A DNA stretch of 64,000 nucleotides from Acidimicrobiaceae bacterium (GTDB lineage: Bacteria > Actinomycetota > Acidimicrobiia > Acidimicrobiales > Ilumatobacteraceae): positions 372,001 through 436,000 of the forward strand of contig JACJWG010000001.1 in NCBI GenBank assembly GCA_020637235.1. The letters are read 5' to 3'. Of the stretch, positions 7,698-16,151 are shown piece after piece. Below the pieces are notes generated by a model, which was not told the DNA's origin, made no database searches, and worked only from the letters and a program-made list of their open reading frames with translations. The translations under genes and the position numbers were made by a program. How positions within the stretch are numbered: the first letter of the stretch is position 1; each line of letters opens with the position of its first letter.

Positions 7698-9571
7698 TGA
7701 CCGGCACGACCGCATCCGCGGCGACCGCGCCGTCGCGACCCACTGCGCCTGCGTCGATGCGACGCCTGGCGCTCGCCTCGCTCGTCGCCAACCTCGTCCT
7801 GCTGCTCGTGGTGTTCGCCGGTGGCCGGCTGTACGCGTCGTTCGGCAGTTCCGCGCGTGACCTGCTCGTGGTCGACCTGCTCGTCAACCTCGTGCTCGTG
7901 CTCGGCTTCCAGGTGTTCATCGGCAACACCGGCGTCCTGTCGTTCGGCCACCTCGGCATCGCGAGCGTCGGCGCGTACACGATGGCGCTGCTCGCGGTGC
8001 CCGCCGACCGCAAGGCGGTGCTCATCCCCAACGCGCCGTGGGGTATCCCCGAGATCGAGCTCCACCCGTTCGTCGCGTCGCTGATCGCGATCGGCGTCGG
8101 GGTGCTCGTCGCGCTGCTCCTCGGTCTCGTCGCAGCACGCACCTCGGGCCTCGCGGCCACGATGATCACGCTCGCGTTCCTGGCGATCGTGCGGCAGGTG
8201 GCCGAGAACCGCAAGGACCTCACCGGCGGTGCGCAGAACCTGAGCAGCATCCCCCGTCTCGACGGCTGGTCCTGGGCATTGGTGGGCGCGGCGATCGCGG
8301 TGACGGTCGCCGTGCTCTTCCGCTCGAGCAGGACCGGACGTCTCGCCGTGGCCACGCGCGAGGACGAGCTCGCCGCGGGTGCGATGGGCATCGAGGTGTT
8401 CTCGCCGCGCCTGATCGCATTCGTGGTCGGCGGGGCCGTCGTCACCCTCGGCGGCGTGCTGCGTGTCCAGTCGCTGGGATCGATCGGACCATCGCAGTTC
8501 AGCTTCGAGTTCACGATCCTGATCCTCGCGATGCTCGTCGTCGGCGGCATGCGCACCGTCACGGGTGCGATCGTCGGCACCGTGTTCATCACCGTCGGCA
8601 AGGAGGTGACGCGCTTCCTCGGTGACGGCCCCGACTTCCTCGGATTCCGGTGGCCGGTGATCGACGGCCTGCCCGACCTGTTCCTCGCCGGATCGCTCCT
8701 CGTGGTGCTGCTCACCCGTCCTGCCGGGTTGCTCGGCGAGTTCGACCTCGGCGCCTGGCTGCGTCGCCGCGTCCGCGGCTCGACGAGTCCGTCCGGCGAT
8801 TCGTCCGCCGTGACCGAGGACGAGGTCGCGCCAGTGCCCGCCTCCACGACGGGCGCGCTGCGCACCGACGGCCTGGGCGTCACCTTCGGCGGGTTCATCG
8901 CCGTCGACGAGGTGACCATGCGCGTGGAGCCCGGGACGATCCACGGCTTGATCGGTCCCAACGGTGCCGGGAAGACCACGTTCGTGAACCTGCTCACCGG
9001 CCTGGTGACGCCGACCGAGGGGACGGTGCACCTCGGCGAACTCGAGCTGAACGGCGCGCCGTACCGGCGGGCCCGCGCCGGTATCAGCCGCACGTTCCAG
9101 AACCTGCGCGTGTTCCCGGCGCTGTCGGTGCGCGAGAACGTGGCGGTCGTCGACCTCGTCGCACACGCGCACCGCTCGCACCGCGAGGGCGTGGGGGTCG
9201 ATCGGCTGCTCGTGCTGGCCGGGCTCGCCGAGCTCGCCGAGCGGCCGGCGTCGACGCTCGACTACGGCAACCAGCGTCGCCTCGAGATCGCCCGCGCCGC
9301 GGCCCTGCGCCCCGACTACCTGTTGCTCGACGAACCGACCTCGGGCATGAGCTCGGCGGAGTCGCTCGAGATGGTGGGGCACGTTCGGCGCGTCGCCACG
9401 GCGATCGGCGCCGGCGTGCTGGTGATCGATCACGACCTCGGCTTCATCACCAACATCTGCGATCGCATCACCGTGCTCGACCAGGGCGCCGTGCTGGCCG
9501 AGGGCACCCCGGACGAGATCCAACGCGATCCACGTGTGATCGAGGCGTATCTTGGCTCCGGTCATGGCTGA
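7697..9571 (+). CDS. Fused ABC importer permease (LivM) and ATP-binding protein (LivG)
   Basis: A 624-residue fusion. Residues 1 to ~350 form a LivM permease with about ten membrane segments (GVLSFGHLGIASVGAYTMALL is its signature). Residues from ~385 form a LivG ATPase with Walker A GPNGAGKTT, the Q-loop SRTFQNLRVF, a signature-like LDYGNQRRLEIARA and Walker B YLLLDEPTSG. A Ser/Thr-rich linker joins them. The signature begins DYGNQ instead of the common SYGQQ. Fusing the channel and its motor into one chain fixes their 1:1 ratio. Together with LivF, LivH and the lipoprotein this makes a complete importer. The start is set by the ATGA overlap with livH. Confidence 0.92.
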   Translation: MTGTTASAATAPSRPTAPASMRRLALASLVANLVLLLVVFAGGRLYASFGSSARDLLVVDLLVNLVLVLGFQVFIGNTGVLSFGHLGIASVGAYTMALLAVPADRKAVLIPNAPWGIPEIELHPFVASLIAIGVGVLVALLLGLVAARTSGLAATMITLAFLAIVRQVAENRKDLTGGAQNLSSIPRLDGWSWALVGAAIAVTVAVLFRSSRTGRLAVATREDELAAGAMGIEVFSPRLIAFVVGGAVVTLGGVLRVQSLGSIGPSQFSFEFTILILAMLVVGGMRTVTGAIVGTVFITVGKEVTRFLGDGPDFLGFRWPVIDGLPDLFLAGSLLVVLLTRPAGLLGEFDLGAWLRRRVRGSTSPSGDSSAVTEDEVAPVPASTTGALRTDGLGVTFGGFIAVDEVTMRVEPGTIHGLIGPNGAGKTTFVNLLTGLVTPTEGTVHLGELELNGAPYRRARAGISRTFQNLRVFPALSVRENVAVVDLVAHAHRSHREGVGVDRLLVLAGLAELAERPASTLDYGNQRRLEIARAAALRPDYLLLDEPTSGMSSAESLEMVGHVRRVATAIGAGVLVIDHDLGFITNICDRITVLDQGAVLAEGTPDEIQRDPRVIEAYLGSGHG

Positions 9572-10250
9572 GAACGTTCCCTATCGCAATCGCAAACCGG
9601 TCAAGCGTGAGCGCTTCGCCGAGGAGGTCGCGAGCGAGCTCCGCGAGCTGATCCTCGCCGGCAAGCTCGCGTCGGGCGAGCGCATCGACCAGGACGCCGT
9701 CGCCGAGTCCCACGGCATGAGCCGTCTCCCCGTGCGCGAGGCGCTCATCGCTCTCGAGCAGGAAGGTCTCGTCGTCAACACGCCGCGCCGGGGCGCCTAC
9801 GTGGCCGAGTTCAGCCCCGAGGACGTGCTCGACCAGTACGAGGTGTACGGACTGGTGGCCGGCATCGCCGCCGCACGTGCCGCCGAACGGCTCACCCCCG
9901 ACGAGATCACCGACTTGCGCAAGGCACACGACCAGTTCGTGAAGGCCAAGGGAGGTGCCGCGCAGCAGCGTTCGAACGAGGAGTTCCACCGGATCATCAA
10001 CCGCGCCGCCAGCCGCCGGCTGCGCAGCGTGCTCGGCCTGCTGGCACGCAGCATGCCGTCGCACCACTACATGTTCGACAGTGCCTGGGCGGCGCTCGCC
10101 GCACACCACCACGAGCAGGTGCTGGTCGCGATCGAACACCGCGACGCGACCGCTGCACGCGCGGCGATGACCGAGCACCTCGTCGCGAGCGGCAAGCAGG
10201 CCGTCGTCGCCCTGAAGGGCAAGGGCTTCTGGCGCGACGCGCCGCGCTGA
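9564..10250 (+). CDS. GntR-family transcriptional regulator with FCD domain
   Basis: A 228-residue repressor-type protein with an N-terminal winged helix-turn-helix (ELRELILAGKLASGERIDQDAVAESHGMSRLPVREAL) and a C-terminal all-helical FCD ligand domain. The ATG at 9564 overlaps the end of the livMG gene by 8 bp. A TATCTT box 10 nt upstream (9548-9553, inside livMG) could also give it its own leaderless transcript. Its place at the end of the importer operon, upstream of the acyl-CoA dehydrogenase operon, makes it the best candidate to bind the TTGATCAA palindromes found in both promoters. The FCD domain usually binds a carboxylic acid ligand. Confidence 0.88.
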   Translation: MAENVPYRNRKPVKRERFAEEVASELRELILAGKLASGERIDQDAVAESHGMSRLPVREALIALEQEGLVVNTPRRGAYVAEFSPEDVLDQYEVYGLVAGIAAARAAERLTPDEITDLRKAHDQFVKAKGGAAQQRSNEEFHRIINRAASRRLRSVLGLLARSMPSHHYMFDSAWAALAAHHHEQVLVAIEHRDATAARAAMTEHLVASGKQAVVALKGKGFWRDAPR

Positions 10251-10296
10251 GCACTCAGCGCAGCACGAACGGATCGCCGGCGATCTGAACACGTCC

Positions 10297-10495
10297 TTCG
10301 TGAGCCAGATGCGCACCGGCTGCGCATGCCGCTCACGAAACCCTCTGGTTCGTGAGCCAGATGCGCACCGGCTGCGCATGCCGCTCACGAAACCCTCTGG
10401 TTCGTGAGCCAGATGCGCACCGGCTGCGCACGCCGCTCACGAAACCCTCTGGTTCGTGAGCCGGATGCGCACCGGCTGCGCATGCCGCTCACGAA
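10297..10495. repeat. Four tandem copies of a 43-bp palindromic element (52-bp period)
   Basis: The 326-bp gap between the GntR gene and the acyl-CoA dehydrogenase gene is mostly filled by four units at 10297-10339, 10349-10391, 10401-10443 and 10453-10495, separated by the constant 9-mer ACCCTCTGG. Each unit folds on itself: outer arms TTCGTGAGC / GCTCACGAA and inner arms ATGCGCA / TGCGCAT around CCGGC. Copies differ at only a few bases (for example CAG/CGG before the inner arm, CATGCC/CACGCC after it). Two more copies lie at 50340-50434. The element is REP/BIME-like: intergenic, palindromic, clustered and dispersed. It contains no open reading frame of its own. Confidence 0.9.
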
Positions 10496-10536
10496 GCGAC
10501 GTTGCCTCGTCCGTCCGACCCGTCTCGGGCGAGGAC

Positions 10537-10559
10537 TATAGTTTGATCTTTGATCAAAG
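10537..10559 (+). promoter_or_regulatory. -10 box and CTTTGATCAAAG operator of the acyl-CoA dehydrogenase operon
   Basis: TATAGT (10537-10542) is a good -10 box. The perfect 12-bp palindrome CTTTGATCAAAG (10548-10559) covers the expected transcription start, and a partial direct repeat GTTTGATC precedes it. AGGGGAG then lies 7-8 nt before the GTG start. The core TTGATCAA is shared with the ABC importer promoter at 4793-4800. Confidence 0.6.
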
Positions 10560-10576
10560 ATGAGGGGAGCCAGATC

Positions 10577-11737
10577 GTGGCGATCGACTTCGGGATCCCG
10601 GAGGAGTACGAGAGCATCCGCACCGAGGTGCGGCGGCTGTGCGACAAGTACGGCAACGAGTACTGGCGCTCGCTCGAGCCCGATCGCTACCCGGCCGAGT
10701 TCGTCGACGAGCTCACCCGGCAGGGCTGGCTCGGGGCACTGATCCCCGAGGAGTACGGCGGCGGCGGGCTGCCCCTCGCTGGTGCCTGCGTGATCCTCGA
10801 GGAGATCGCCGCGTCGGGCGGCAACCCGTCGGCGTGCCACGCCCAGATGTACATCATGGGCACCCTGCTGCGTCACGGCACCGACGACCAGAAGCGCCGC
10901 TACCTCCCGGCGATCGCGAACGGCGACCTGCGCCTGCAGGCCTTCGGCGTCACCGAGCCCGTCGCCGGCTCGGAGACCGCCCGCATCCGCACCCGCGCCG
11001 AGCGCGTGCCCGAGGGATGGCGGATCAACGGTCAGAAGATCTGGACCTCGCGTGCGCTGTACAGCGATCTGATGATCGTGTTGGCCCGCACCACACCCTA
11101 CGACGAGGTGACGAAGAAGACCGACGGGATGTCGGTGTTCCTGGTCGACCTCCGTGCGGCCGAGGGAATCACGATCCGGGCGATCCCGACGATGATGAAC
11201 CACAACACCACCGAGGTGTTCTTCGACGACGTGGTGGTGCCCGCCGATGCGCTCGTCGGTCACGAGGGCATGGGGTTCCGGCACATTCTCGACGGGATGA
11301 ACGCCGAGCGGATCCTGATCGCGTCGGAGTGCCTCGGCGACGGGCGGTTCTTCCTCGAGCGTGCCGTCGACTACGCGAACGGGCGTGAGGTGTTCGGCCG
11401 CCCGATCGGCACCAACCAGGGCGTGCAGTTCCCGCTCGCCCGCGCGTACGCGGCGCTGAGCGCCGCCGACCTGATGCGCAAGCGAGCCGCGTCGTTGTTC
11501 GACGACGGCCAGCCGTGCGGCACCGAGGCGAACATGTCGAAGTTGCTCGCGTCGGAGGCGTCGTGGATGGCGGCCAACGCCTGCCTCGACACCCACGGCG
11601 GGTTCGGGTTCGCCGCCGAGTACGACGTCGAGCGCAAGTTCCGCGAAACCCGGCTGTACCAGGTGGCGCCGATCAACAACAACCTCGTGCTGGCCTACGT
11701 GGGCCAGAACGTGCTCGGGCTGCCGCGCAGCTACTGA
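10577..11737 (+). CDS. Acyl-CoA dehydrogenase family protein
   Basis: A 386-residue FAD flavoenzyme of the acyl-CoA dehydrogenase fold. Family landmarks are LQAFGVTEPVAGSETARIRTRA (FAD/substrate loop), IWTSRALYSDLMIVLART, the AERILIASECLGDG helix and the C-terminal DTHGGFGFAAEYDVERKFRE segment that normally precedes the end of the active site. The GTG at 10577 is selected because AGGGGAG lies at the right spacing; an upstream TTG would fall inside the operator. It heads an operon with a P450 and a CitE-like lyase. The product class would be an alpha,beta-unsaturated acyl-CoA from an unknown acyl-CoA. Confidence 0.9.
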   Translation: MAIDFGIPEEYESIRTEVRRLCDKYGNEYWRSLEPDRYPAEFVDELTRQGWLGALIPEEYGGGGLPLAGACVILEEIAASGGNPSACHAQMYIMGTLLRHGTDDQKRRYLPAIANGDLRLQAFGVTEPVAGSETARIRTRAERVPEGWRINGQKIWTSRALYSDLMIVLARTTPYDEVTKKTDGMSVFLVDLRAAEGITIRAIPTMMNHNTTEVFFDDVVVPADALVGHEGMGFRHILDGMNAERILIASECLGDGRFFLERAVDYANGREVFGRPIGTNQGVQFPLARAYAALSAADLMRKRAASLFDDGQPCGTEANMSKLLASEASWMAANACLDTHGGFGFAAEYDVERKFRETRLYQVAPINNNLVLAYVGQNVLGLPRSY

Positions 11738-11748
11738 GGAGGACCGAC

Positions 11749-13005
11749 ATGGACCACGACGCGACCGACCTCTCGTCGATCGACATCGCTGACCCCGGCG
11801 TGTACGAGCGCGGCATCCCCCACGACGCGTTCGCGCGCCTGCGCCGACTCGACCCCGTGCACTGGCACCCGTGGGACAACTCCCGTGGCGGCTTCTGGGC
11901 GGTCACCACCAAGGACGACCTCACCACGGTGACGCGCGACTGGAACACCTTCACGAGCGAGGAGCACGTGAACCTCTGGGAACTCGACGCCGAGGCGCAG
12001 GCGGCGCGGCGATCGCTGATCGAGACCGACGGCATGCCGCACACGCGCCTGCGGCGACTGGTGACGCAGCCGTTCACCTTGCGCCGGATGGCCGAGTACA
12101 CCGACGCCACGCGGGCGATCGTCGACGAGCTGCTCGACGCGATGATCGGTGCCGGCCCGGTCGACGTGGTGCGCATGCTGAGCGAGCCGCTGCCGATCCG
12201 GGTGATCGTGTCGATCCTCGGCATCCCGCGCTCGGACGGCGACTTCCTGGTGCACCTGTCGAACCAGCTCGTCGAGGGCACCAGCGATCGCGAGCAGGAT
12301 CCCCACGCGTACGGCAACACCACCCCGCTCGAGCTGCTGCCGTTCAACAGCCCGGCCGCCCACGCCCTGTTCGAGTTCGGTCGCACCCTCGGCGCCGAGC
12401 GACGGGCGAACCCCGGCGACGACCTGGTGTCGAAGCTGATCACCGCGGAAGTGGACGGCGACCACCTCACCGACGCAGAGTTCTGCAACTTCTTCCAGCT
12501 GCTCGTGTTCGCCGGCAACGAGACCACGCGCACCGCGATCTCGAACGGGCTGATCGCGTTCATGCAGCATCCCGAGCAGTTGCAGCGGCTGCAGGACGAC
12601 CCGTCGCTCATCCCGAACGCGGTGGAGGAGGTGATCCGCTGGGCCACCCCGGTGTTGCACATGCGGCGCACGGCCACCGCCGACACCGAGCTGCACGGCA
12701 CCCGCATCGCCGCCGGCGACTGGGTGGTCATCTGGTACGCCTCGGCCAACTTCGACGAGGCGGCGTTCGAGCGCCCGCTCGAGTTCGACGTCGCCCGCCC
12801 CGTCAAGCCCGAACACGTCGCGTTCGGTGCGTTCGGTCCACACCACTGCCTCGGTGCCCCGCTCGCCCGGCTCGAGATCCGCCTGCTGTTGGAGCAACTC
12901 GTCGCGCGGCGCATCCGGATCGAGGCCGCCGGCATCCCGGCACGCGTCCGCTCGAACTTCGTGAACGGCGTGCTGTCGTTGCCGGCCGTCGTCGCCGCAG
13001 GATGA
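11749..13005 (+). CDS. Cytochrome P450, CYP125-like (paralogue 2)
   Basis: A 418-residue P450. It shows the I-helix AGNETT, the K-helix EEVIR and the heme loop FGAFGPHHCLG with Cys367, and it ends RVRSNFVNGVLSLP like paralogues 1 and 3 in this window. GAGGAGG precedes the ATG by about 6 nt. It lies 11 bp after the acyl-CoA dehydrogenase and overlaps the CitE-like gene by 4 bp, so all three are co-translated. The context suggests hydroxylation of an aliphatic or alicyclic acid (or its CoA ester) before beta-oxidation-like steps, but the substrate is not readable from sequence. No redox partner is encoded nearby. Confidence 0.9.
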   Translation: MDHDATDLSSIDIADPGVYERGIPHDAFARLRRLDPVHWHPWDNSRGGFWAVTTKDDLTTVTRDWNTFTSEEHVNLWELDAEAQAARRSLIETDGMPHTRLRRLVTQPFTLRRMAEYTDATRAIVDELLDAMIGAGPVDVVRMLSEPLPIRVIVSILGIPRSDGDFLVHLSNQLVEGTSDREQDPHAYGNTTPLELLPFNSPAAHALFEFGRTLGAERRANPGDDLVSKLITAEVDGDHLTDAEFCNFFQLLVFAGNETTRTAISNGLIAFMQHPEQLQRLQDDPSLIPNAVEEVIRWATPVLHMRRTATADTELHGTRIAAGDWVVIWYASANFDEAAFERPLEFDVARPVKPEHVAFGAFGPHHCLGAPLARLEIRLLLEQLVARRIRIEAAGIPARVRSNFVNGVLSLPAVVAAG

Positions 13006-13820
13006 GCGCCGCTGTGTCGTGCCGCTCGTTCCTGTACGTGCCCGGTGATCGAGCCGATCGGGTGGCGAAGGCGATGGCGTCGAGTGCGCACGCAGTGATC
13101 GTCGACCTGGAGGACGCGGTGAAGCCCGACGCCAAACCGGCGGCGCGCGCCGCGCTGGCGTCGATGCCCGCCCGCACGTCGGGGCAACGGTGGGTGCGGA
13201 TCAACGCCGGTGCGGACGGCCGCGCCGACCTCGCCGCGCTCGGCTCGATCGAGGTCGCGGGCGGCATCGACGGCCTGGTGCTCGCGAAGTGCGAGAACAC
13301 GGTGTGGCTCGACGAGGTGGCCGCGGCGGTGCCGCCGTCGGTGGCGCTGGCCCCGCTCGTCGAGACCGCTCGAGCCGTGCGCTCACTGGACGCGATCGTC
13401 GGCCATCCCCGCGTGCAGCAGTGCCAGCTGGGTGAGGTCGACCTGCTCGCCGACCTCGGCGGCCGGACGCCCGGTGGCGCAACGCTGGTGCGCCATGTGC
13501 GCATCGAGCTGGTGATCGCCTCGGCGGCGGCCGGCATCGCGGCGCCGATCGGTGGCGTGCACCTCGCGATCGACGACCTCGACGCGCTCGCCCGGTCGTC
13601 GCGCGAGCTGGCCGAACTCGGTTTCGCCGGTCGCGCCGTCGTCCACCCGCGTCACTGCGACGTGGTGAACGAGGCGTTCGCACCGTCCGCGCAGGAGCGT
13701 GCGTGGGCCGAGGACGTGCTGGCCCGCTGGAACGACGCAGGCCGCGGTGCGCTGCGCGGCGCCGACGGCGCGATGATCGACGAAGCCGTCGTGCAACGCG
13801 CTCGTCGCCTCCTCGGCTGA
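13002..13820 (+). CDS. CitE-like CoA ester lyase (HpcH/HpaI aldolase superfamily)
   Basis: A 272-residue TIM-barrel protein of the CitE-like group (SFLYVPGDRADRVAKA, HAVIVDLEDAVKPDAK, LAPLVETARAV, CQLGEVDLLADLG, GFAGRAVVHPRHCDVVNEAF). These Mg-dependent enzymes cleave or form C-C bonds of acyl-CoA esters such as citramalyl-, malyl- or beta-methylmalyl-CoA; some are thioesterases. Acidic metal ligands of the DLEDAV type are present. Its ATG overlaps the P450 stop (ATGA). It would act last in this operon, splitting a hydroxyacyl-CoA made upstream. The exact substrate is not determined. Confidence 0.85.
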   Translation: MSAAVSCRSFLYVPGDRADRVAKAMASSAHAVIVDLEDAVKPDAKPAARAALASMPARTSGQRWVRINAGADGRADLAALGSIEVAGGIDGLVLAKCENTVWLDEVAAAVPPSVALAPLVETARAVRSLDAIVGHPRVQQCQLGEVDLLADLGGRTPGGATLVRHVRIELVIASAAAGIAAPIGGVHLAIDDLDALARSSRELAELGFAGRAVVHPRHCDVVNEAFAPSAQERAWAEDVLARWNDAGRGALRGADGAMIDEAVVQRARRLLG

Positions 13821-13828
13821 CGGCTCAC

Positions 13829-13849
13829 CCGCGACCTTCCCGCTCGCGG
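13829..13849. terminator. Short hairpin between convergent genes
   Basis: CCGCGA and TCGCGG form a 6-bp stem around 9 nt, in the 33-bp gap between the converging CitE-like and EamA genes. It has no T-run and is a weak terminator candidate. Confidence 0.3.
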
Positions 13850-13853
13850 TCGG

Positions 13854-14771
13854 TCAGATGCCGGTGGGCACCGTGTCCTCGACGACGGGTTCGGCGCGCT
13901 GGGCGAGCACCACGCCGACGATCACGACGGTGGCGCCGAGCGCTTCGACCGCGGTGATCCGCTCGCCGAGGAACAGCGCCGACCACACGATCGCCAGGGC
14001 GACCTCCAACGTCATGATCATCGCCAGCACACCGGGGTCGAGGTGGCGCAACGCTCGGAAGAACGTGGTGGTCGCGGCGACGGTGGGGATCAGTGCGAAC
14101 AGCACCACCTCCAGCACCAGCAGCGGCCGGTCGGGCACCGTGACGCCGTCGACGGCTGCGAGCGGCACGAAGAACACCGCAGCGCCGAGGTTGCTCCACG
14201 CGGCCATCACGACACCGTCGGAACCGGCCGGCACGACCCGCTCGTTCACGATCAGGTAGACGGCGAAGCTGACGGCCTGACCGAGCGCGAGCAGCACTCC
14301 GGCGACGCTGATGCCGTCGACACCGGTGAACACGTCGGGGACGGTGAGCACCACGCCGACCGAGATCACCGCCAACGCGACGATCGTGAGGCGTTGCAGC
14401 GGCCGGCCGAGCGCCGCCGAGCCGAGCACCACGAACCCGGGATACAGGTACACCAACACGATGTACACCGAGGCGTCGAGCCGTTCGAGTGCGAGGAAGC
14501 CGATGAACACCAGCCCGCCGAGCAACAGCCCGAGCGCGAGCACCGGACGCCACGGCACCGATCTCGGGTCGGGACCGCCGCGACGGCGCCACACCCACAG
14601 CGCGGCCCACAACGCCGCCGACGACAGCGAGAACCGCCACAGCAGGAGCGACACCGCTCCGAGCGAACCGAGGAGGTCCTTGCCCACGACCGAGGAGAGC
14701 GAGAAGGACAGCGCACTCGCCACCCCCCACGCCGCACCGCGCGCGGGATGACGTGCGGTGTCGGCGTGCAC
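13854..14771 (-). CDS. EamA/DMT-family transporter
   Basis: A 305-residue inner membrane protein with about ten hydrophobic helices arranged as two EamA repeats (AAWGVASALSFSLSSVVGKDLLGSLGAVSLLLWRF starts repeat 1; LALGQAVSFAVYLIVNERVVP starts repeat 2). Members export or take up amino acids, amines and metabolites. It starts 2 bp after the stop of the glutamine-synthetase-like gene and is surely in the same transcript, so its cargo may be the substrate or product of that ligase. The ATG at 14771 is the first in frame. Confidence 0.85.
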   Translation of the reverse strand: MHADTARHPARGAAWGVASALSFSLSSVVGKDLLGSLGAVSLLLWRFSLSSAALWAALWVWRRRGGPDPRSVPWRPVLALGLLLGGLVFIGFLALERLDASVYIVLVYLYPGFVVLGSAALGRPLQRLTIVALAVISVGVVLTVPDVFTGVDGISVAGVLLALGQAVSFAVYLIVNERVVPAGSDGVVMAAWSNLGAAVFFVPLAAVDGVTVPDRPLLVLEVVLFALIPTVAATTTFFRALRHLDPGVLAMIMTLEVALAIVWSALFLGERITAVEALGATVVIVGVVLAQRAEPVVEDTVPTGI

Positions 14772-14773
14772 GC

Positions 14774-16087
14774 TCAGTAGAACGGGAGGTATTCGTTCAG
14801 CTCCCAGTCGGTGATCTCCTCGACCGACCAGGCGTTGCCGCTCGCCTCCCAGCGACGGACCTCGTCACGCCGGATGGCGAGGAACGCCCGCACGAGGTCG
14901 GGGCCCATCGCCTCGCACAGCACGCTGTCGGCCTCGAACGCGTCGAGCGCGTCGGCCAGGGTGTGCGGCGTGTGGCGGTCGGTGTTCGGCTCGCTGTCGC
15001 CGTCGCCGGTCTGCGGATCGCCGCAGTCGATGCCGTCGACGGCACCGAGCAACGCCGCGTTCAGCATCGCCGCAGCGGCCAGGTACACGTTGGCCGAGCC
15101 ACACGGCATCCGGTTCTCGATGCGGGTCGCCTCGCCGCGCTCGCCCGGCACGCGCATCGTGCTGATCCGGTTGTCGAGGCCCCAGTTGGCCCAGTAGCCG
15201 GCGATGATGCCGGGCATGAGCCGCTTGTAGCTGTTGATCGTGGGTGCCGACAGCGCGGCCATGCCCTCGTAGTGGGCGAGCAGGCCGCCGATGCACTGGC
15301 GCATCAGACCCGACATGCCGTGCTCACCCGACGGGTCGTCGAACACGTTGCGGCCGCCACCGACCGGGATGAGCGAGAAGTTGAGGTGGAGGCCGCTGCC
15401 CACCGCGTCGGCCATCGGCCGGCCCATGAACGTCGCCCAGAGCCCGTGGCGGTGGCACACCTCGCGCACCATCTCCTTCGCGATGAACGCGCGGTCGACG
15501 GCGTCGAGGGCCGGGCCGTACGTGAGGTTCATCTCCATCTGCCCCGGGGAGAACTCGGCCATGATGCCCTCGAGCTCGAGCTCGCTGTGCTCGGCGGCGT
15601 CGAACAACGCAAACGTGAGGTCAGGATCGATGCCGCCCAGTCCCACGCCGTACACGCGGTGCGACGGCAGCGACAACGGCCCGTAGCCGCCGGGAGCCTC
15701 GGCATCGGGCCGCATCACGTAGAACTCGAGTTCGACACCGATCATCGGCTCGTAGCCGAGGGCACGCCAGGCGTCGACGGCCCGCTTCAACGCACCGCGC
15801 GGCCCGAGCGCAAGCGGCTGTCCCTCGAACTCGAGATCGGCGATCATCACGTCGGTGTCGGGCTCCCAGCCGGGGTGCCGCGAGCCGGGCAGCGGGACGG
15901 TCGAGAGGTCGGGGAAGCCGACGTCGGCCGCGTACCCCTCCACCGGCATGATCTCGCGGTCGATGCCCATCGTGAGGGTGGTGACGGCGTGGTGGCCCTT
16001 TTCGTGGATGCGCCGCTCGGGGACGTAGCGCCCGTGCGACAGACCGTTGAGATCGCTCCACATCACCCGGATTCGTCGGTTCGCCAT
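14774..16087 (-). CDS. Glutamine synthetase-like gamma-glutamyl ligase (paralogue 1)
   Basis: A 437-residue GS-fold enzyme with the GS N-terminal beta-grasp and C-terminal catalytic domains. Visible are the metal/ATP ligand motif GVELEFYV, the MAEFSPGQMEMNLTY segment, the variant SGLHLNFSL of the usual GxHxH motif, the APTINSYKRL loop and IENRMP. It lacks the Tyr adenylylation motif of housekeeping GlnA and is shorter than GlnA type I (~470). It resembles PuuA/gamma-glutamylamide synthetases, which attach glutamate to an amine using ATP. The ATG at 16087 follows a TACCTT box with an 8-nt gap (leaderless), downstream of a perfect operator palindrome. It is transcribed with the EamA transporter and sits behind a P450 gene in the same direction. 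Confidence 0.85.
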   Translation of the reverse strand: MANRRIRVMWSDLNGLSHGRYVPERRIHEKGHHAVTTLTMGIDREIMPVEGYAADVGFPDLSTVPLPGSRHPGWEPDTDVMIADLEFEGQPLALGPRGALKRAVDAWRALGYEPMIGVELEFYVMRPDAEAPGGYGPLSLPSHRVYGVGLGGIDPDLTFALFDAAEHSELELEGIMAEFSPGQMEMNLTYGPALDAVDRAFIAKEMVREVCHRHGLWATFMGRPMADAVGSGLHLNFSLIPVGGGRNVFDDPSGEHGMSGLMRQCIGGLLAHYEGMAALSAPTINSYKRLMPGIIAGYWANWGLDNRISTMRVPGERGEATRIENRMPCGSANVYLAAAAMLNAALLGAVDGIDCGDPQTGDGDSEPNTDRHTPHTLADALDAFEADSVLCEAMGPDLVRAFLAIRRDEVRRWEASGNAWSVEEITDWELNEYLPFY

Positions 16088-16095
16088 GGTGGCCG

Positions 16096-16136
16096 AAGGT
16101 AGCAGGCGTCCGAGGATCGTTCGGGTCCGAACGATC
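16096..16136 (-). promoter_or_regulatory. MarR-type perfect palindrome and -10 box upstream of the GS-like gene
   Basis: The 22-bp element at 16115-16136 has perfect 10-bp arms (GATCGTTCGG / CCGAACGATC) around GT, and its core matches the TCGTTYGGNNCCRAACGA family. On the minus strand a TACCTT -10 box (16101-16096) follows 13 bp later and the ATG starts 8 nt after that, which places the palindrome over the -35 region. This fits repression by the MarR-family protein encoded 13 kb away (inferred). Confidence 0.65.
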
Positions 16137-16151
16137 TCGGACGACCCTCGA

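Noticed and set aside
10297..10495. CRISPR-like array (regular repeats with fixed spacing)
   Set aside because: The 9-bp linkers are identical, so there are no unique spacers, and the 43-bp units are long double palindromes. No cas genes are near.
14774..16087. glnA, housekeeping glutamine synthetase
   Set aside because: No adenylylation tyrosine motif, altered GxHxH motif, catabolic neighbours and a MarR-type operator argue for a gamma-glutamylamide synthetase-like enzyme.
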